Shown: in pieces, positions 24,387-33,453 of the stretch
Position numbering within the stretch: the stretch's first letter is position 1
Layout of the letters: each line of letters opens with the position of its first letter
Assembly: GCA_964520785.1 (NCBI GenBank)
Contig: CAZFQG010000007.1
Span: 1-64,000 of the forward strand
Length of the DNA stretch: 64,000 nt
Origin: CAZFQG01 sp964520785
Lineage (GTDB): Bacteria > Planctomycetota > Planctomycetia > Pirellulales > Thermoguttaceae
Reading direction: 5' to 3'
The notes under the pieces: generated by a model
Databases searched by the model: none
The model's input: the letters and a program-made list of their open reading frames with translations, nothing else
Told to the model about the DNA's origin: nothing
Made by a program: the position numbers and the translations under genes

Positions 24387-27290
24387 ATGCCCCTGCTGTT
24401 CAAACTCACGGCTCGATCACTTTCTCGCGTCCGGCAGGCGAACCGCCGTATGCTCCGCTGTGAACCGCTGGAAGACCGGCGAATGCTCTCCGTCCTATTC
24501 GTCGACGACGACGCGGCCGGCGGCGGGGACGGCCTGGCGTGGAGTTCGGCGTTTGACGACTTGCAGGCGGCGTTGGACAGGGCGTTGGTATTGAACGCGG
24601 ATGGCAATGCCGACAACGACATCGACGCCATCTGGATTGCCGAAGGAACGTACAAGCCGTCCGCCGAGTTGGAGTCGGGGGACGCGCGGTCGGCCACGTT
24701 TTCGCTCCTGGAGGAAGTGACCCTCTACGGCGGATTCGCCGGAACGGAAACGACGTTGGAAGAACGCCCCGCCGATCCGCTGGCACATGAAACGGTTCTC
24801 TCCGGCGATCTCGGTGTCGAAGGGGATATTGCCGACAACGCGTACACGGTCGTCTATTGTGGCGAGTTGGTTGAAGCGGCAATCGACGGCGTGACGGTGA
24901 CCGGGGGGAACGCGGACGGAGATTTCGATGACGACCACTACGAAAACACGCAGGGAGGAGGCATATACAGTGCAGGTACGTTGGTCATCGCGCACGCGAT
25001 CCTCTCCCACAACGCGGCCCAATCCGGGGGTGGAATTTGCGCAAGAGCCGGTTCGGTCGAAATGACGAACTGCCTCATCGCGGAGAATACGGCGACGACT
25101 TACGGCGGGGCCCTATTGGGTGGCGCAGCGGTCACCGTTACGAACTCGACGATCGTCGGCAACTCCGCGCCGAAAGGGAACGCCGGCGGGTTCTATGGCT
25201 CCGTGACCTTGACTCTCAACAATTCGGTCTTCTGGGATAACGGCACGGAAGATATCGGCGGGGAAGGGAAAATCATCGGGGCAAACAACCTCTTGTCAAT
25301 CGACCCATGGTTCGCCGATCCGGATGCGGGCGATTATCGTTTGACGGAATTCAGCCCGGCCCTGAACCGCGGAGACACCAGTCTCGTTGACGGAAGCCGC
25401 GCGGCGGAGGGATATCCGCTCGTCGATTACGACCTCGACGGAAACCCCCGGATTCATGCCGGCGCGGTCGATATCGGTGCGTTCGAGTACCAAGGCGAAC
25501 CCGCGAGCGGCCTTGAGACCCCGTCCACGACCATCACAACCCCGGAAGATGTCTTCGACCGGACCGACGGGGAGATTTCGCTACGCGAAGCGATCTACTA
25601 CGCGGGGGACGTCCATTCCCCGACGGTCACGTTTGAGGCTTCTCTGGACGGCGCAACCGTCACGCTGGCGGGTTCCGCGCTCATCATTGACAAGTCGCTC
25701 ACGATCGACGCCACGGCTCTCGACACGCTTGCCGTCGACGGTGACGCCAAAACGCGTGTCCTGATCGTGCAGGGAGGGGAAGACTGCCACGTAGGGCTTG
25801 CAGGACTGACGATCACCGGCGGGAAGGAAGTGATCGGCGCCGGTCTCGTGAACCACGCCGCGCTCACCATCACCAACTCGGTCATTACCGGAAACACGGC
25901 CGACACGGGGGCCGGGATATCCAACACCGGGGCTCTTTCCATTGTCGATTCCGTCATTCTGAATAACTGGGCTCGTTACGAGGGAGGCGGCGTCTACAGT
26001 ACAGGCACGGTCAACGTGAACGATTCGGTGATTTCAATGAACACGAGCGGGTTTAGCGGCGGTGGAATCGAAAACGCGTCCGGCACCCTTACCGTCGTCG
26101 GCTCGACCATCGCGAGAAACGAGGTGATCGGCTTCTCCGACCCCGGCGCGTGCATCGGCGGCGGCATCTTCAATAGCGGAAGTCTGAACCTGCTTGATTC
26201 GATCGTGTTCGGAAATGAAGTCAAAGGTTCAATCAGCTACGGCACCAACGCGGGTGGAGGCATCGCAAGTTTTGGAAACGCCAAGATCACGAATACCGTG
26301 ATCGCGTGCAACACCGCCCGCGGCGCATATCTCGAGGCAACGAACCATGGCGCGGGAATTTACAACGACGGCACCCTGCGAATCACCAACGCTACCCTCG
26401 CTGACAACCATGCGCAGTATGCGGATGGCACGATCAGCAATCGTCGTGGACTCACTCTCAACAACACGGTTCTGTGGAATCCCAAGGGCGCCGAACTGAC
26501 GGGCGACGGGACCGTGATTCAGGAGAATAGTCTCATTGGAATCGATCCGGAATTCGTCGATGCTTACGAGGCGGATTACCGGTTGACGAGTAGCAGCCCG
26601 GCCCTGGATGCGGGTGAGAATGGTTACGTGGACGGTTCGCGGGTCAATGAAGGATATCCGCTCGTTGAGACCGACCTGTCCGGAAACAGTCGCATCGGCA
26701 ACGGCACCGTCGACATCGGTGCCTATGAATTCCACTTCGGTGCAGGGGACTTGAACGGCGACGGCGCCGTCGATAGCGGCGACCTCGATATCATCCGGGC
26801 GAACTGGGGTCGGTGTGTTCCGGTGGGAGCGGTGGCTCTGGGCGATCCGACCAACGACGGGTTCGTCAATGGGGATGACCTCGAAGTGGTCCGGGCAAAC
26901 TGGGGGACTCGGACACCGGTGGCGGCCGGCGCCGAGACAAAGGCGGCGCTCCTCGCGGCGGTCGACCAGCCGGCAAGCAGCTCGGCCACCGAGGCGGCCC
27001 ACGCCGCGATGGCGGCGGATCGGCCGGGGATGGGCCCTTCGGAGACCGACCTCGCCACCCTCGCCGAGGCGGCCTGGCTGCGAGAGTTGGAGGGGCGCAA
27101 ATCGCGAGGAAAAGTCCGGGAGGTACGTCAATCGCCAGTCCGGTCCCAAGCACCGCACGAGACGGCCAACCCCGTCCGACCTTCCATTGTTCCCGGTATC
27201 GCAAGCTTCCGACCAAAGCGATTGAGTCCAGCCCAAATTCGTGCTGGGGCAATGCGTAGCGTCCCTCCGCCTCCGGACGATACGGCTTGA
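24387..27290 (+). CDS. Secreted beta-helix protein with choice-of-anchor repeats and dockerin
   Basis: 967 residues. The planctomycete leader motif LRCEPLEDRRML lies near the start. Then come two parallel beta-helix stretches of polymorphic-outer-membrane type (ITNSVITGNTADTGAGISNTG), each ending in a choice-of-anchor Q-like unit (SPALNRGDTSLVDGSRAAEG and SPALDAGENGYVDGSRVNEG). Residues about 785-845 are a type I dockerin pair, GDLNGDGAVDSGDLDIIRANWG and DPTNDGFVNGDDLEVVRANWG. ATG 24387 is set by AAGGAGG at 24374-24380. The final about 33 residues are antisense to a transposase remnant, so the native C-terminus has been replaced. Confidence 0.82.
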   Translation: MPLLFKLTARSLSRVRQANRRMLRCEPLEDRRMLSVLFVDDDAAGGGDGLAWSSAFDDLQAALDRALVLNADGNADNDIDAIWIAEGTYKPSAELESGDARSATFSLLEEVTLYGGFAGTETTLEERPADPLAHETVLSGDLGVEGDIADNAYTVVYCGELVEAAIDGVTVTGGNADGDFDDDHYENTQGGGIYSAGTLVIAHAILSHNAAQSGGGICARAGSVEMTNCLIAENTATTYGGALLGGAAVTVTNSTIVGNSAPKGNAGGFYGSVTLTLNNSVFWDNGTEDIGGEGKIIGANNLLSIDPWFADPDAGDYRLTEFSPALNRGDTSLVDGSRAAEGYPLVDYDLDGNPRIHAGAVDIGAFEYQGEPASGLETPSTTITTPEDVFDRTDGEISLREAIYYAGDVHSPTVTFEASLDGATVTLAGSALIIDKSLTIDATALDTLAVDGDAKTRVLIVQGGEDCHVGLAGLTITGGKEVIGAGLVNHAALTITNSVITGNTADTGAGISNTGALSIVDSVILNNWARYEGGGVYSTGTVNVNDSVISMNTSGFSGGGIENASGTLTVVGSTIARNEVIGFSDPGACIGGGIFNSGSLNLLDSIVFGNEVKGSISYGTNAGGGIASFGNAKITNTVIACNTARGAYLEATNHGAGIYNDGTLRITNATLADNHAQYADGTISNRRGLTLNNTVLWNPKGAELTGDGTVIQENSLIGIDPEFVDAYEADYRLTSSSPALDAGENGYVDGSRVNEGYPLVETDLSGNSRIGNGTVDIGAYEFHFGAGDLNGDGAVDSGDLDIIRANWGRCVPVGAVALGDPTNDGFVNGDDLEVVRANWGTRTPVAAGAETKAALLAAVDQPASSSATEAAHAAMAADRPGMGPSETDLATLAEAAWLRELEGRKSRGKVREVRQSPVRSQAPHETANPVRPSIVPGIASFRPKRLSPAQIRAGAMRSVPPPPDDTA

Positions 27291-27483
27291 GGCACCGACT
27301 ACACGCTTCGTTGTGGCACCGGCGTATCTTCAGTCGAAGCGCGAGCAAACCATTTAACGTCGTTACCGTACGCCGGTTATCATAGTCCGCCCACATCCGA
27401 TTCCCGCATTCCGGACAATTCTTCCGTAGCGTCGTCAGAACCCTCTGTCGATCCGCCTTGCCCCGAGCCGCCTTCCTGGTCAT
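27190..27483 (-). pseudogene. Transposase remnant (N-terminal part only)
   Basis: Reading leftward from ATG 27483, the first about 98 residues look like the N-terminal zinc-ribbon of a DDE-type transposase: CPECGNRMWADYDNRRTV, IRRCHNEACSRCLKPYRPE, then EGRYALPQHEFGLDSIALVG and SLRYREQ. After RYREQ the frame turns into low-complexity antisense of the beta-helix gene, so the catalytic part is lost. I recall this start from planctomycete and chloroflexus IS transposases but cannot name the family with certainty. It overlaps the last 100 nt of the beta-helix gene. Confidence 0.6.
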
Positions 27484-27859
27484 ATCACTCCCCTTTTCCG
27501 AAAGAGGAGCAAATCATAGCAAATCCCCGAATTCAAGTCCAGTCGACGAGCCCTAGAAAAAAAGTCCGCAAGCCGCTTCAGAAACGCCTCCCCGACGCAC
27601 GTAAATGGTTGATGCAAACGCCCCTTCGACGAAAACGGACGTCGAACTGGCGGACGTCGTCCGCCGCGGTTCCGTCCCAAATATGCCTCCCGATACGCTC
27701 ATCTCATGATGCCCTCGCAGAATAGGGCCCTTGCGATGAGAAAAGTCTTATCTCTCTTGGTTTGTATCCGCAAATCCCGATCTCGATGTCGATCACTCGG
27801 AAAGGAGCGATACCCTCCAGAATCCGCCATTAGCACAGAACCGGTCAAAAAGGTTATTT
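27484..27859. other. Intergenic region downstream of the transposase remnant
   Basis: 376 bp with no convincing ORF, RNA or intact insertion-sequence end. It may contain more insertion-sequence debris, since it is upstream of the truncated transposase frame. AAGG at 27850-27853 is the ribosome binding site of the next gene. Confidence 0.4.
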
Positions 27860-28411
27860 ATGCCCCTCCTAATTGATGGCTACAACCTGATGAATGTCGC
27901 CAACATTGTTGGGCGAAAACAAGGCGAACGGAGCCTGGAGCACTCGCGGATCGCCCTGTTAGCCCTACTGGCAAGCTCGCTCGACAAGGAGGACCGCGCG
28001 CGGACGACCATCGTCTTCGACGCCGCGAACGCCCCGCCGGGTCTCCCGCGACGGACCCACTATCAGGGGATCACCGTCCGATTCGCGGCCGCCTACGATG
28101 ACGCGGATACGCTCATAGAGGAGCTCATACGCAAGAATACGTCGCCGAAACGGTTGACCGTCGTCTCCAGCGATCACCGCATTCAGAAGGCCGCACGACG
28201 CCGCAAGGCGGAGGCGGTCGACAGTGACGTCTGGCTGGGCCGGCTCTTACACCGTGGACGCGAGACCACGCAAACCTCGGAATTCCCTCGGCCTCCGGTC
28301 CCCCTGCTGGCCGAACAGGTGGAATACTGGATTCGCCAGTTCGGCGGCGAAGAAGCCCTCATTCGACTCGTAGAAAAAGAATCCGCCCGTCCCGCCCCGC
28401 GGCGACTGTAG
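27860..28411 (+). CDS. NYN-domain (YacP-like) putative RNA nuclease
   Basis: 183 residues of the NYN/PIN-like nuclease fold. The metal-binding acidic residues are visible: LLIDGYNLM at residues 3-11, IVFDAAN, YDDADTLIEELI and VVSSDHRI. Related YacP/Rae1 proteins cleave mRNA on the ribosome in Firmicutes; here only the nuclease fold can be asserted. A C-terminal extension of about 50 residues follows the core. It has AAGG 6 nt before its ATG and converges on the RNA-repair operon, with 213 bp between the stops. Confidence 0.82.
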   Translation: MPLLIDGYNLMNVANIVGRKQGERSLEHSRIALLALLASSLDKEDRARTTIVFDAANAPPGLPRRTHYQGITVRFAAAYDDADTLIEELIRKNTSPKRLTVVSSDHRIQKAARRRKAEAVDSDVWLGRLLHRGRETTQTSEFPRPPVPLLAEQVEYWIRQFGGEEALIRLVEKESARPAPRRL

Positions 28412-28624
28412 GGCCCACGCGCCCTCGTAGTCCAGAGGGACAACGCCGGTGTTCTCCCGACTCGTCACGTGAACGCGTCCCCTCGTCCATCATTAACGCG
28501 GTAACAGGGCCCGGTTCACCGCACTTTCTTCGAAAAAGTGCTGCAAGGACAATGGCACGGTGCGGGTTCTCCGCGAATAGACTGCCACCACAGGATGGGT
28601 CGGATGGCAAGTCGGCAACTTGGC

Positions 28625-30472
28625 CTACAACCGCGGATCCACCGGCTCGCTTTCCAATGCCAGAACACCGAAAACACATTCATGAACACGGCGGAGCGGC
28701 TCGCGGCGGACGAATCTCTCCAGGGCTTCAATGCCGAGGGCAAACTCTCGCAAGGCCAGGGAGCGTTTGCGTCCCAGGCCGCGATTGCGGAGCCGGAACA
28801 GGTTTGGTTCGCTCGTGTAGTCGGGGCCGTAGATGATTCGCAGGTACTCGCGGCCGCGACACTTGACCGCCGGTTGCATGAGGCCCTTGCTTCCTTTCGC
28901 GATGAAGTCGAGCGGCTTGACGACCATCCCTTCACCGCCGCGCTCGGTCAATTCCGTCCACCAGCGAGTCGCTTCTTCCACTTCTTCGGAGCTGGTGACG
29001 TCGACGAGGCGATAGGGCGTCGCGAGCAGAATGCGCGAGTCGTGCGCGCAGATTCGCGCGAGCGTTTCCATGTGCCATTCGTGATTCTGGTGAACGTGTG
29101 CGCGGCCTTCGGTTGCCATGATGTGAAACGGGGCGAGCTTGAAGTCATCGATCGACTCGACGGGCCAGCAGTAGTGGCGGTACGCCTCGACGAATCGCCC
29201 GGCCGCGTCGCCGCGTCGCTCGACATCGTCCCTTAGTCCCGCCAGTAGATCCGACTCTTCGCCGTTCAGTCGCGAGGCAGTCTGAGAGAGCGCGTCGAGC
29301 ACCACCGGCAACGCCGCGCCGGCGGCGGAACCGACTGCCGCGTACTGGGACTTCAGCAACTCCCTCGCTTTCGCCGACCAGGGCAACAACTCGCAATCGA
29401 GGACCACCCAATCGGTGTTCTGCTCGTCCCAGAATTCGGCGGCGGTAAGTGCCTTGCGGACCCGGTCGAGCAGTCCCGACTCCAATTCGGCGTCCTCGAA
29501 GAAACGTCGCCCGGTGCGGGTGGTGATGATTCCGCTCTCGCCCTCCACGCCGAAACGCCTGCTCGCCACGTTTTCGTCCCGGCACACGACCACCACGGCG
29601 CGCGAGCCCATGTGTTTCTCTTCGCACACCACCCGCGGCACGCCCTGGCCGCGGAAGTAAGCGAAGGCCTCGGCGGGATGTTCCAGGTGGCCGTCCTGGC
29701 CGCTGGTTTCCGCCGGTGACATCGTCGGGGGCAGGTAGACGAGCCACTTGGGGTTCGCGGCAAAGCGGCTCATCACCTCCAGAGCGGCCGTGCCGTTCTC
29801 CTCGCGAATCGTCACGTTCTGGCGGAGTCGCGTCGAGATGATCCGCTTGCCGGTCACGTCGGCCAGGTCTAACAGGTCGTCGTGCTCGTGCTGCGTCGAG
29901 ATCGACGGCGACTTCTCCCCGTCATCGAGGAACGGCCGCGCCGGTTCGCAATAGGTCTGCTTCGCTTTGACCGAGACGAGTTCCAGTTCCGGGTAGCAAA
30001 GGGCCGTCAGGGCTCCGCCGAAGACGCAGCCGGTGTCGATATTGACGGTCTTGTTGAGCCAATCCGGCACCGGCACCGGCGTGTGGCCGTAGACGACCGT
30101 CGCATCGCCGCGATATTCGCTGGCCCAGTCGAAGCGGACCGGCAGGCCGAACTCATCCGTCTCGCCGGTGGTCTCGCCGTAGAGGGCGAATTCCCGCACC
30201 CTGCCGGAGCCCCGGCCCTGCATCGACTCTTTCATCCCGGCATGGGCGACCACGATCTTACCGTCGTCCAGGACGTAGTGACTGACGAGGCTATCGAGAA
30301 ATGCCGACAGTTCCTTGCAGAAGACCTCCCGTTCTTCCTCGGGAATCTCGCCCATTTCCGCCAGCGATTCTGAAAGGCCGTGCGTAATCTGGACGTTTTT
30401 TCCACGCAGCTTCCGCAGCAGCTTCATGTCGTGATTGCCGGGCACGCACATCGCCGCGCCGGTACTCACCAT
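28625..30472 (-). CDS. pnkp: Pnkp phosphatase-remnant plus RNA ligase part (split gene)
   Basis: 615 residues that equal the C-terminal three quarters of bacterial polynucleotide kinase-phosphatase-ligase. The second half of the metallophosphatase is present: PGNHD (N13, H14), VVAHAG (H77) and YGHTP (H130). The first half, with DxH and GDxxDRG, is missing. The adenylyltransferase/ligase domain is complete, with nucleophile Lys286 in EEKHMGSR and the expected end HECVFGVLALESEPVDPRL. ATG 30472 has its own CGGGAGG (30482-30488, minus strand), about 9 nt upstream, so it can be translated separately. It lies in the frame +1 to the kinase. Ligase activity of Pnkp needs Hen1, present upstream. Confidence 0.85.
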   Translation of the reverse strand: MVSTGAAMCVPGNHDMKLLRKLRGKNVQITHGLSESLAEMGEIPEEEREVFCKELSAFLDSLVSHYVLDDGKIVVAHAGMKESMQGRGSGRVREFALYGETTGETDEFGLPVRFDWASEYRGDATVVYGHTPVPVPDWLNKTVNIDTGCVFGGALTALCYPELELVSVKAKQTYCEPARPFLDDGEKSPSISTQHEHDDLLDLADVTGKRIISTRLRQNVTIREENGTAALEVMSRFAANPKWLVYLPPTMSPAETSGQDGHLEHPAEAFAYFRGQGVPRVVCEEKHMGSRAVVVVCRDENVASRRFGVEGESGIITTRTGRRFFEDAELESGLLDRVRKALTAAEFWDEQNTDWVVLDCELLPWSAKARELLKSQYAAVGSAAGAALPVVLDALSQTASRLNGEESDLLAGLRDDVERRGDAAGRFVEAYRHYCWPVESIDDFKLAPFHIMATEGRAHVHQNHEWHMETLARICAHDSRILLATPYRLVDVTSSEEVEEATRWWTELTERGGEGMVVKPLDFIAKGSKGLMQPAVKCRGREYLRIIYGPDYTSEPNLFRLRNRGLGRKRSLALREFALGIEALERFVRREPLRRVHECVFGVLALESEPVDPRL

Positions 30473-30926
30473 GTTTCGATCCCTCCCGCTTGAGCCCCTT
30501 AAGCGACCGCCTCAACTGTGACTGCTGCTGGCGAACCACGTGCAGGCCGAAGTCGCGATCCGCCCGGCCGGCGTTCCGCCCTTGGCAGACCTCTTCCGGC
30601 AGATTGAAGACGACCGCCACCGGCAAAACATGATACTCCCGGGCCAGCCTCACCAGCGGCTGCCTGGCCTCCCGCTGCACATTGGTGGCATCCACCACCG
30701 TCAACCGCCGGGCGGCCAGACGCTTGGCGGCGATGTAGTGCAGCACGTCGAAGGCGTCGTTCGTCGCGGTCTGATTGTTTTCGTCATCGCTGACCAGGCC
30801 ACGGCAATTGTCGCTCGATAGCACCTCCGTCGGGAGGAAGTGCTGCCGGGCGAAGGTCGTCTTGCCGGAGCCACTGGGGCCGATGAGGACGACGAGGGAG
30901 AGGTTGGGGATGGAAAAGGTCGGCAT
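30291..30926 (-). CDS. pnkp: Pnkp 5'-polynucleotide kinase part (split gene, shifted tail)
   Basis: Residues 1-149 are the kinase domain that phosphorylates RNA 5'-OH ends: P-loop GPSGSGKTT at 16-24, LSSDNCRGLVSDDENNQTAT, VVDATNVQREAR and the lid arginines in RNAGRADRDFG. Homology stops at about LKREG (149); the remaining 62 residues are out of frame over the ligase ORF and are not native. About 80-100 residues that normally link kinase and phosphatase are absent compared with the usual 850-870-residue protein. It starts 5 nt after the RhuM gene stops. Confidence 0.8.
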   Translation of the reverse strand: MPTFSIPNLSLVVLIGPSGSGKTTFARQHFLPTEVLSSDNCRGLVSDDENNQTATNDAFDVLHYIAAKRLAARRLTVVDATNVQREARQPLVRLAREYHVLPVAVVFNLPEEVCQGRNAGRADRDFGLHVVRQQQSQLRRSLKGLKREGSKHGEYRRGDVRARQSRHEAAAEAAWKKRPDYARPFRIAGGNGRDSRGRTGGLLQGTVGISR

Positions 30927-30931
30927 TGTGG

Positions 30932-31798
30932 TTAGCTTGCCCCGCCAATCAGGTCTCGGACAAAGTCGCTGTATTCATCTCGCATGGGGAGGTCGTAAAT
31001 CCGCGATAGCCTCCGCCGGGTTGCCGTCACCGGCTCACCGGTCTTGGCGTTGACGGCGTCCCTTTCCCGGCTGTCGAGATAGTTCTTTGCCGTCGAGACA
31101 TCGCGTTTGAGAACGCGCGAGCCTTTCCAACTGGTCAGCCCCATATTCGCTAATGAGGCGTCGGCCCGCCGCTTCACGATCTCCGCCGCGGTCAATCGCG
31201 TGGCCGCGAAGTGCATCTTGTTCTGCATCGTGGCGAAGAAGCGTTGCGTCTCCTCGGACCCTTCTTCGTAGTCGCAAGCCAGGGCGAAAATGTTGCGGAC
31301 CATCAAATACACCCTCGCCTCGCTGGCGCGAATCTCCCGGATTCGGGCGAGCAACTCGTCGAAGTAGTCGGCCGCCTTGGATTCCCCCTTGAGCCGTTCG
31401 TCGTCCAGCGTAAAGCCTTTGACGAGATACTCCTTCAGCCGCGCCGTGGCCCACTGGCGGAACTGCACCCCCCGGCGGGAACGCACCCGGTACCCGACGG
31501 CGAGGATCATCTCCAAATTGTAGTGGTCTACGAGACGGTTGACCTGCCGAGTTCCTTCGGTTTGAACTATTCGATATTTTCGAATAGTTGCCTCCGGGAG
31601 CAGTTCCGCATCGTCGTAAATCTCTTTTATATGGTGATTTACGGTGTTTACACCGATTTGAAACAGCTCCGCCATCAGGCGCTGAGTCAGCCAAACCGTT
31701 TCTCCTTCCAGGAGCACCCGAATCGGTTGGTCCAGCCCCTCGCCTTGGTATACCAACAGCTCCCCCTCGGGCCGTCTGTCGTCCTTGCCACCGTCCAT
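30932..31798 (-). CDS. RhuM-family protein (virulence RhuM/Fic-associated family)
   Basis: 288 residues. The family start is clear: EGELLVYQGEG, ETVWLTQRLMAELFQIGVNTVNHHIKEI, followed by the conserved HYNLEMILAVGYRVRSRRGVQFRQWA segment and the C-terminal AYFDELLARIREIRASE-type region. The N-terminal part looks like a helix-turn-helix. RhuM proteins occur in pathogenicity islands, defence islands and near restriction systems; their biochemical role is unknown. It is somewhat shorter than the usual 330-350 residues. AGGAG precedes it. Placed between hen1 and pnkp in one transcription unit. Confidence 0.85.
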   Translation of the reverse strand: MDGGKDDRRPEGELLVYQGEGLDQPIRVLLEGETVWLTQRLMAELFQIGVNTVNHHIKEIYDDAELLPEATIRKYRIVQTEGTRQVNRLVDHYNLEMILAVGYRVRSRRGVQFRQWATARLKEYLVKGFTLDDERLKGESKAADYFDELLARIREIRASEARVYLMVRNIFALACDYEEGSEETQRFFATMQNKMHFAATRLTAAEIVKRRADASLANMGLTSWKGSRVLKRDVSTAKNYLDSRERDAVNAKTGEPVTATRRRLSRIYDLPMRDEYSDFVRDLIGGAS

Positions 31799-31873
31799 TG
31801 ACGTTCATCTCCTGATTTCGCGTTATACTCCGTGAGGAAAACGGTGCGACGAATCGCACCTTACGGACTTCGT

Positions 31874-33283
31874 CTATCCATCGGCTCCCCCTCTCTCAAA
31901 CACTCCCATCTGCGACGCCCCTCCCATCTCCGCCTCCTCCGGGCCGACCGGCAAATACCGCACCGAATACCCGAACCGCTCCGCCACGCCGTCCGCCCAG
32001 GCCTGGAACTCGGCCCGAGTCCACTCAAAACGGTGGTCGCCGTGCCGCATGGCGCCGGGCGGGAGCGACTCCCACATCACGTTGTACTCGCGGTTCGGCG
32101 TTGTCAGGACGACGGTTCGCGGTCGGGCGTGTTCGAAGACGACCCGTTCGAAGGCCTTCAGCCGCGCGGGATCCAGGTGTTCGATGACTTCGACAATCAC
32201 CGCGGCGTCGAAGTTCGCCAGACGCGCGTCCCGGTAGGTGAGGGCCCCGTGGATAAGGCCGATCCGCTCCCGTTGTCGCGGAGGCGGACGGTCGAGTTTC
32301 AGCCGACGGTGGGCGATTTCGAGGGACCGGATGGATACGTCCATTCCGACGATCTCGGTGAATTGCCTGTCGGCGAGCAATTCGCGGAGGAGTCTTCCCT
32401 CCCCGCAGCCGAGGTCGAGCACGCGTTTCGCTCCGGAAGCCCGCAGCGCGGCGAGGGCGGCACCCAGCCGCTGCTCGTTCAGGCTCAACTCGCGCTCGGT
32501 TGGCAGCGATGTGGGGGCTTCGTCCTCCGGTTCGTCACCCGAGTCGACCACTTCCTCCTCCACCAGTCGGGCCAGCGCCTGGCGGACAAGACTCGGCCTC
32601 TTGAGCAGATACCGCCGGGTGATGGTCGCACGCTCCGGGTGGTCCGAAAGCCACGACTCGCCCTTGGCGAGCAGCTTCTCCACCTCGTCCGGCCCAATGA
32701 AATAGTGTTTCTTTCCATCAAAGACGGGGATGAGGACGTAGAGGTGCGAAAGCAATTGCGCGACGGTTGTCGATTGTTCGAGCCGCACGGAGAAATACGG
32801 CCCCTCGCCCCACTCGGGGAACTTCTCATCGAGCGGGTGCCGCGTGGCCTCAACCGTGTAGCCGAGCGGCTCGAACATTCGGTGCAAGAGTTCCTCGCCG
32901 CCTCGTACGGGAAGCACGTCAATGTTCGCGACCAGCGGAATCTTGGTCGACGCCAATTCGGCCCGTTCCTTCGATCTGCCGGACAGCGCCGAGCCGAACA
33001 CCCGCGAAATCGCCACGCTCATCAGCGATGACGCGACAAACGGGCGGTCGTTGACGTACTGGTCCAGGAGTCCATCTTTCCAGTCGCCCCGGCCGCGAAC
33101 CAGGCCGACGGGGTCCACATCCAGTAGCAAGCAGGCGGCGCATCGCTCGTCGGTCGCGGCCGGGTAGAAGACGTGGGCCTTGCCGAAGCTCAAGTCGAAG
33201 CTCTGGCAGCGGTCCGGATGCTTGTGGAGCAGGTGTCCGAGGTCGGTGGCCGGGCGGTGGGTCGTGGATAGCGTCAGGAGCAT
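31874..33283 (-). CDS. hen1: RNA 3'-terminal 2'-O-methyltransferase Hen1
   Basis: 469 residues. The N-terminal half is the Hen1-specific domain that activates the Pnkp ligase (LLTLSTTHRPATDLGHLLHK, then HVFYPAATDERCAACLLLDVDP). The C-terminal half is the SAM-dependent methyltransferase: LDLGCGEGRLL, then the metal-binding residues in EVIEHLD and in RHGDHRFEWTRAEF. It methylates the 2'-OH at the 3' end of cleaved RNA before ligation, so the repaired site resists repeat cleavage. Start 33283 is preferred (MLLTLSTTHRP); an in-frame Met 18 codons earlier exists. First gene of the hen1-rhuM-pnkp operon. Confidence 0.93.
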   Translation of the reverse strand: MLLTLSTTHRPATDLGHLLHKHPDRCQSFDLSFGKAHVFYPAATDERCAACLLLDVDPVGLVRGRGDWKDGLLDQYVNDRPFVASSLMSVAISRVFGSALSGRSKERAELASTKIPLVANIDVLPVRGGEELLHRMFEPLGYTVEATRHPLDEKFPEWGEGPYFSVRLEQSTTVAQLLSHLYVLIPVFDGKKHYFIGPDEVEKLLAKGESWLSDHPERATITRRYLLKRPSLVRQALARLVEEEVVDSGDEPEDEAPTSLPTERELSLNEQRLGAALAALRASGAKRVLDLGCGEGRLLRELLADRQFTEIVGMDVSIRSLEIAHRRLKLDRPPPRQRERIGLIHGALTYRDARLANFDAAVIVEVIEHLDPARLKAFERVVFEHARPRTVVLTTPNREYNVMWESLPPGAMRHGDHRFEWTRAEFQAWADGVAERFGYSVRYLPVGPEEAEMGGASQMGVFERGGADG

Positions 33284-33453
33284 CGTAAGGGGGGTAGATG
33301 GCACCACGAAACACCGAGCGCGGCGGCTACGAAGCAAGCCGTCCGGAACGAAGGTCAGTTCAGCCTAGCAGCGTGTCAAATACAAATGTTCGGCTTGACT
33401 ATTTTAATTCCTTTCGGGCAACCGCAGTGCTTTTGCGTCAGGGTTGAATGTTG

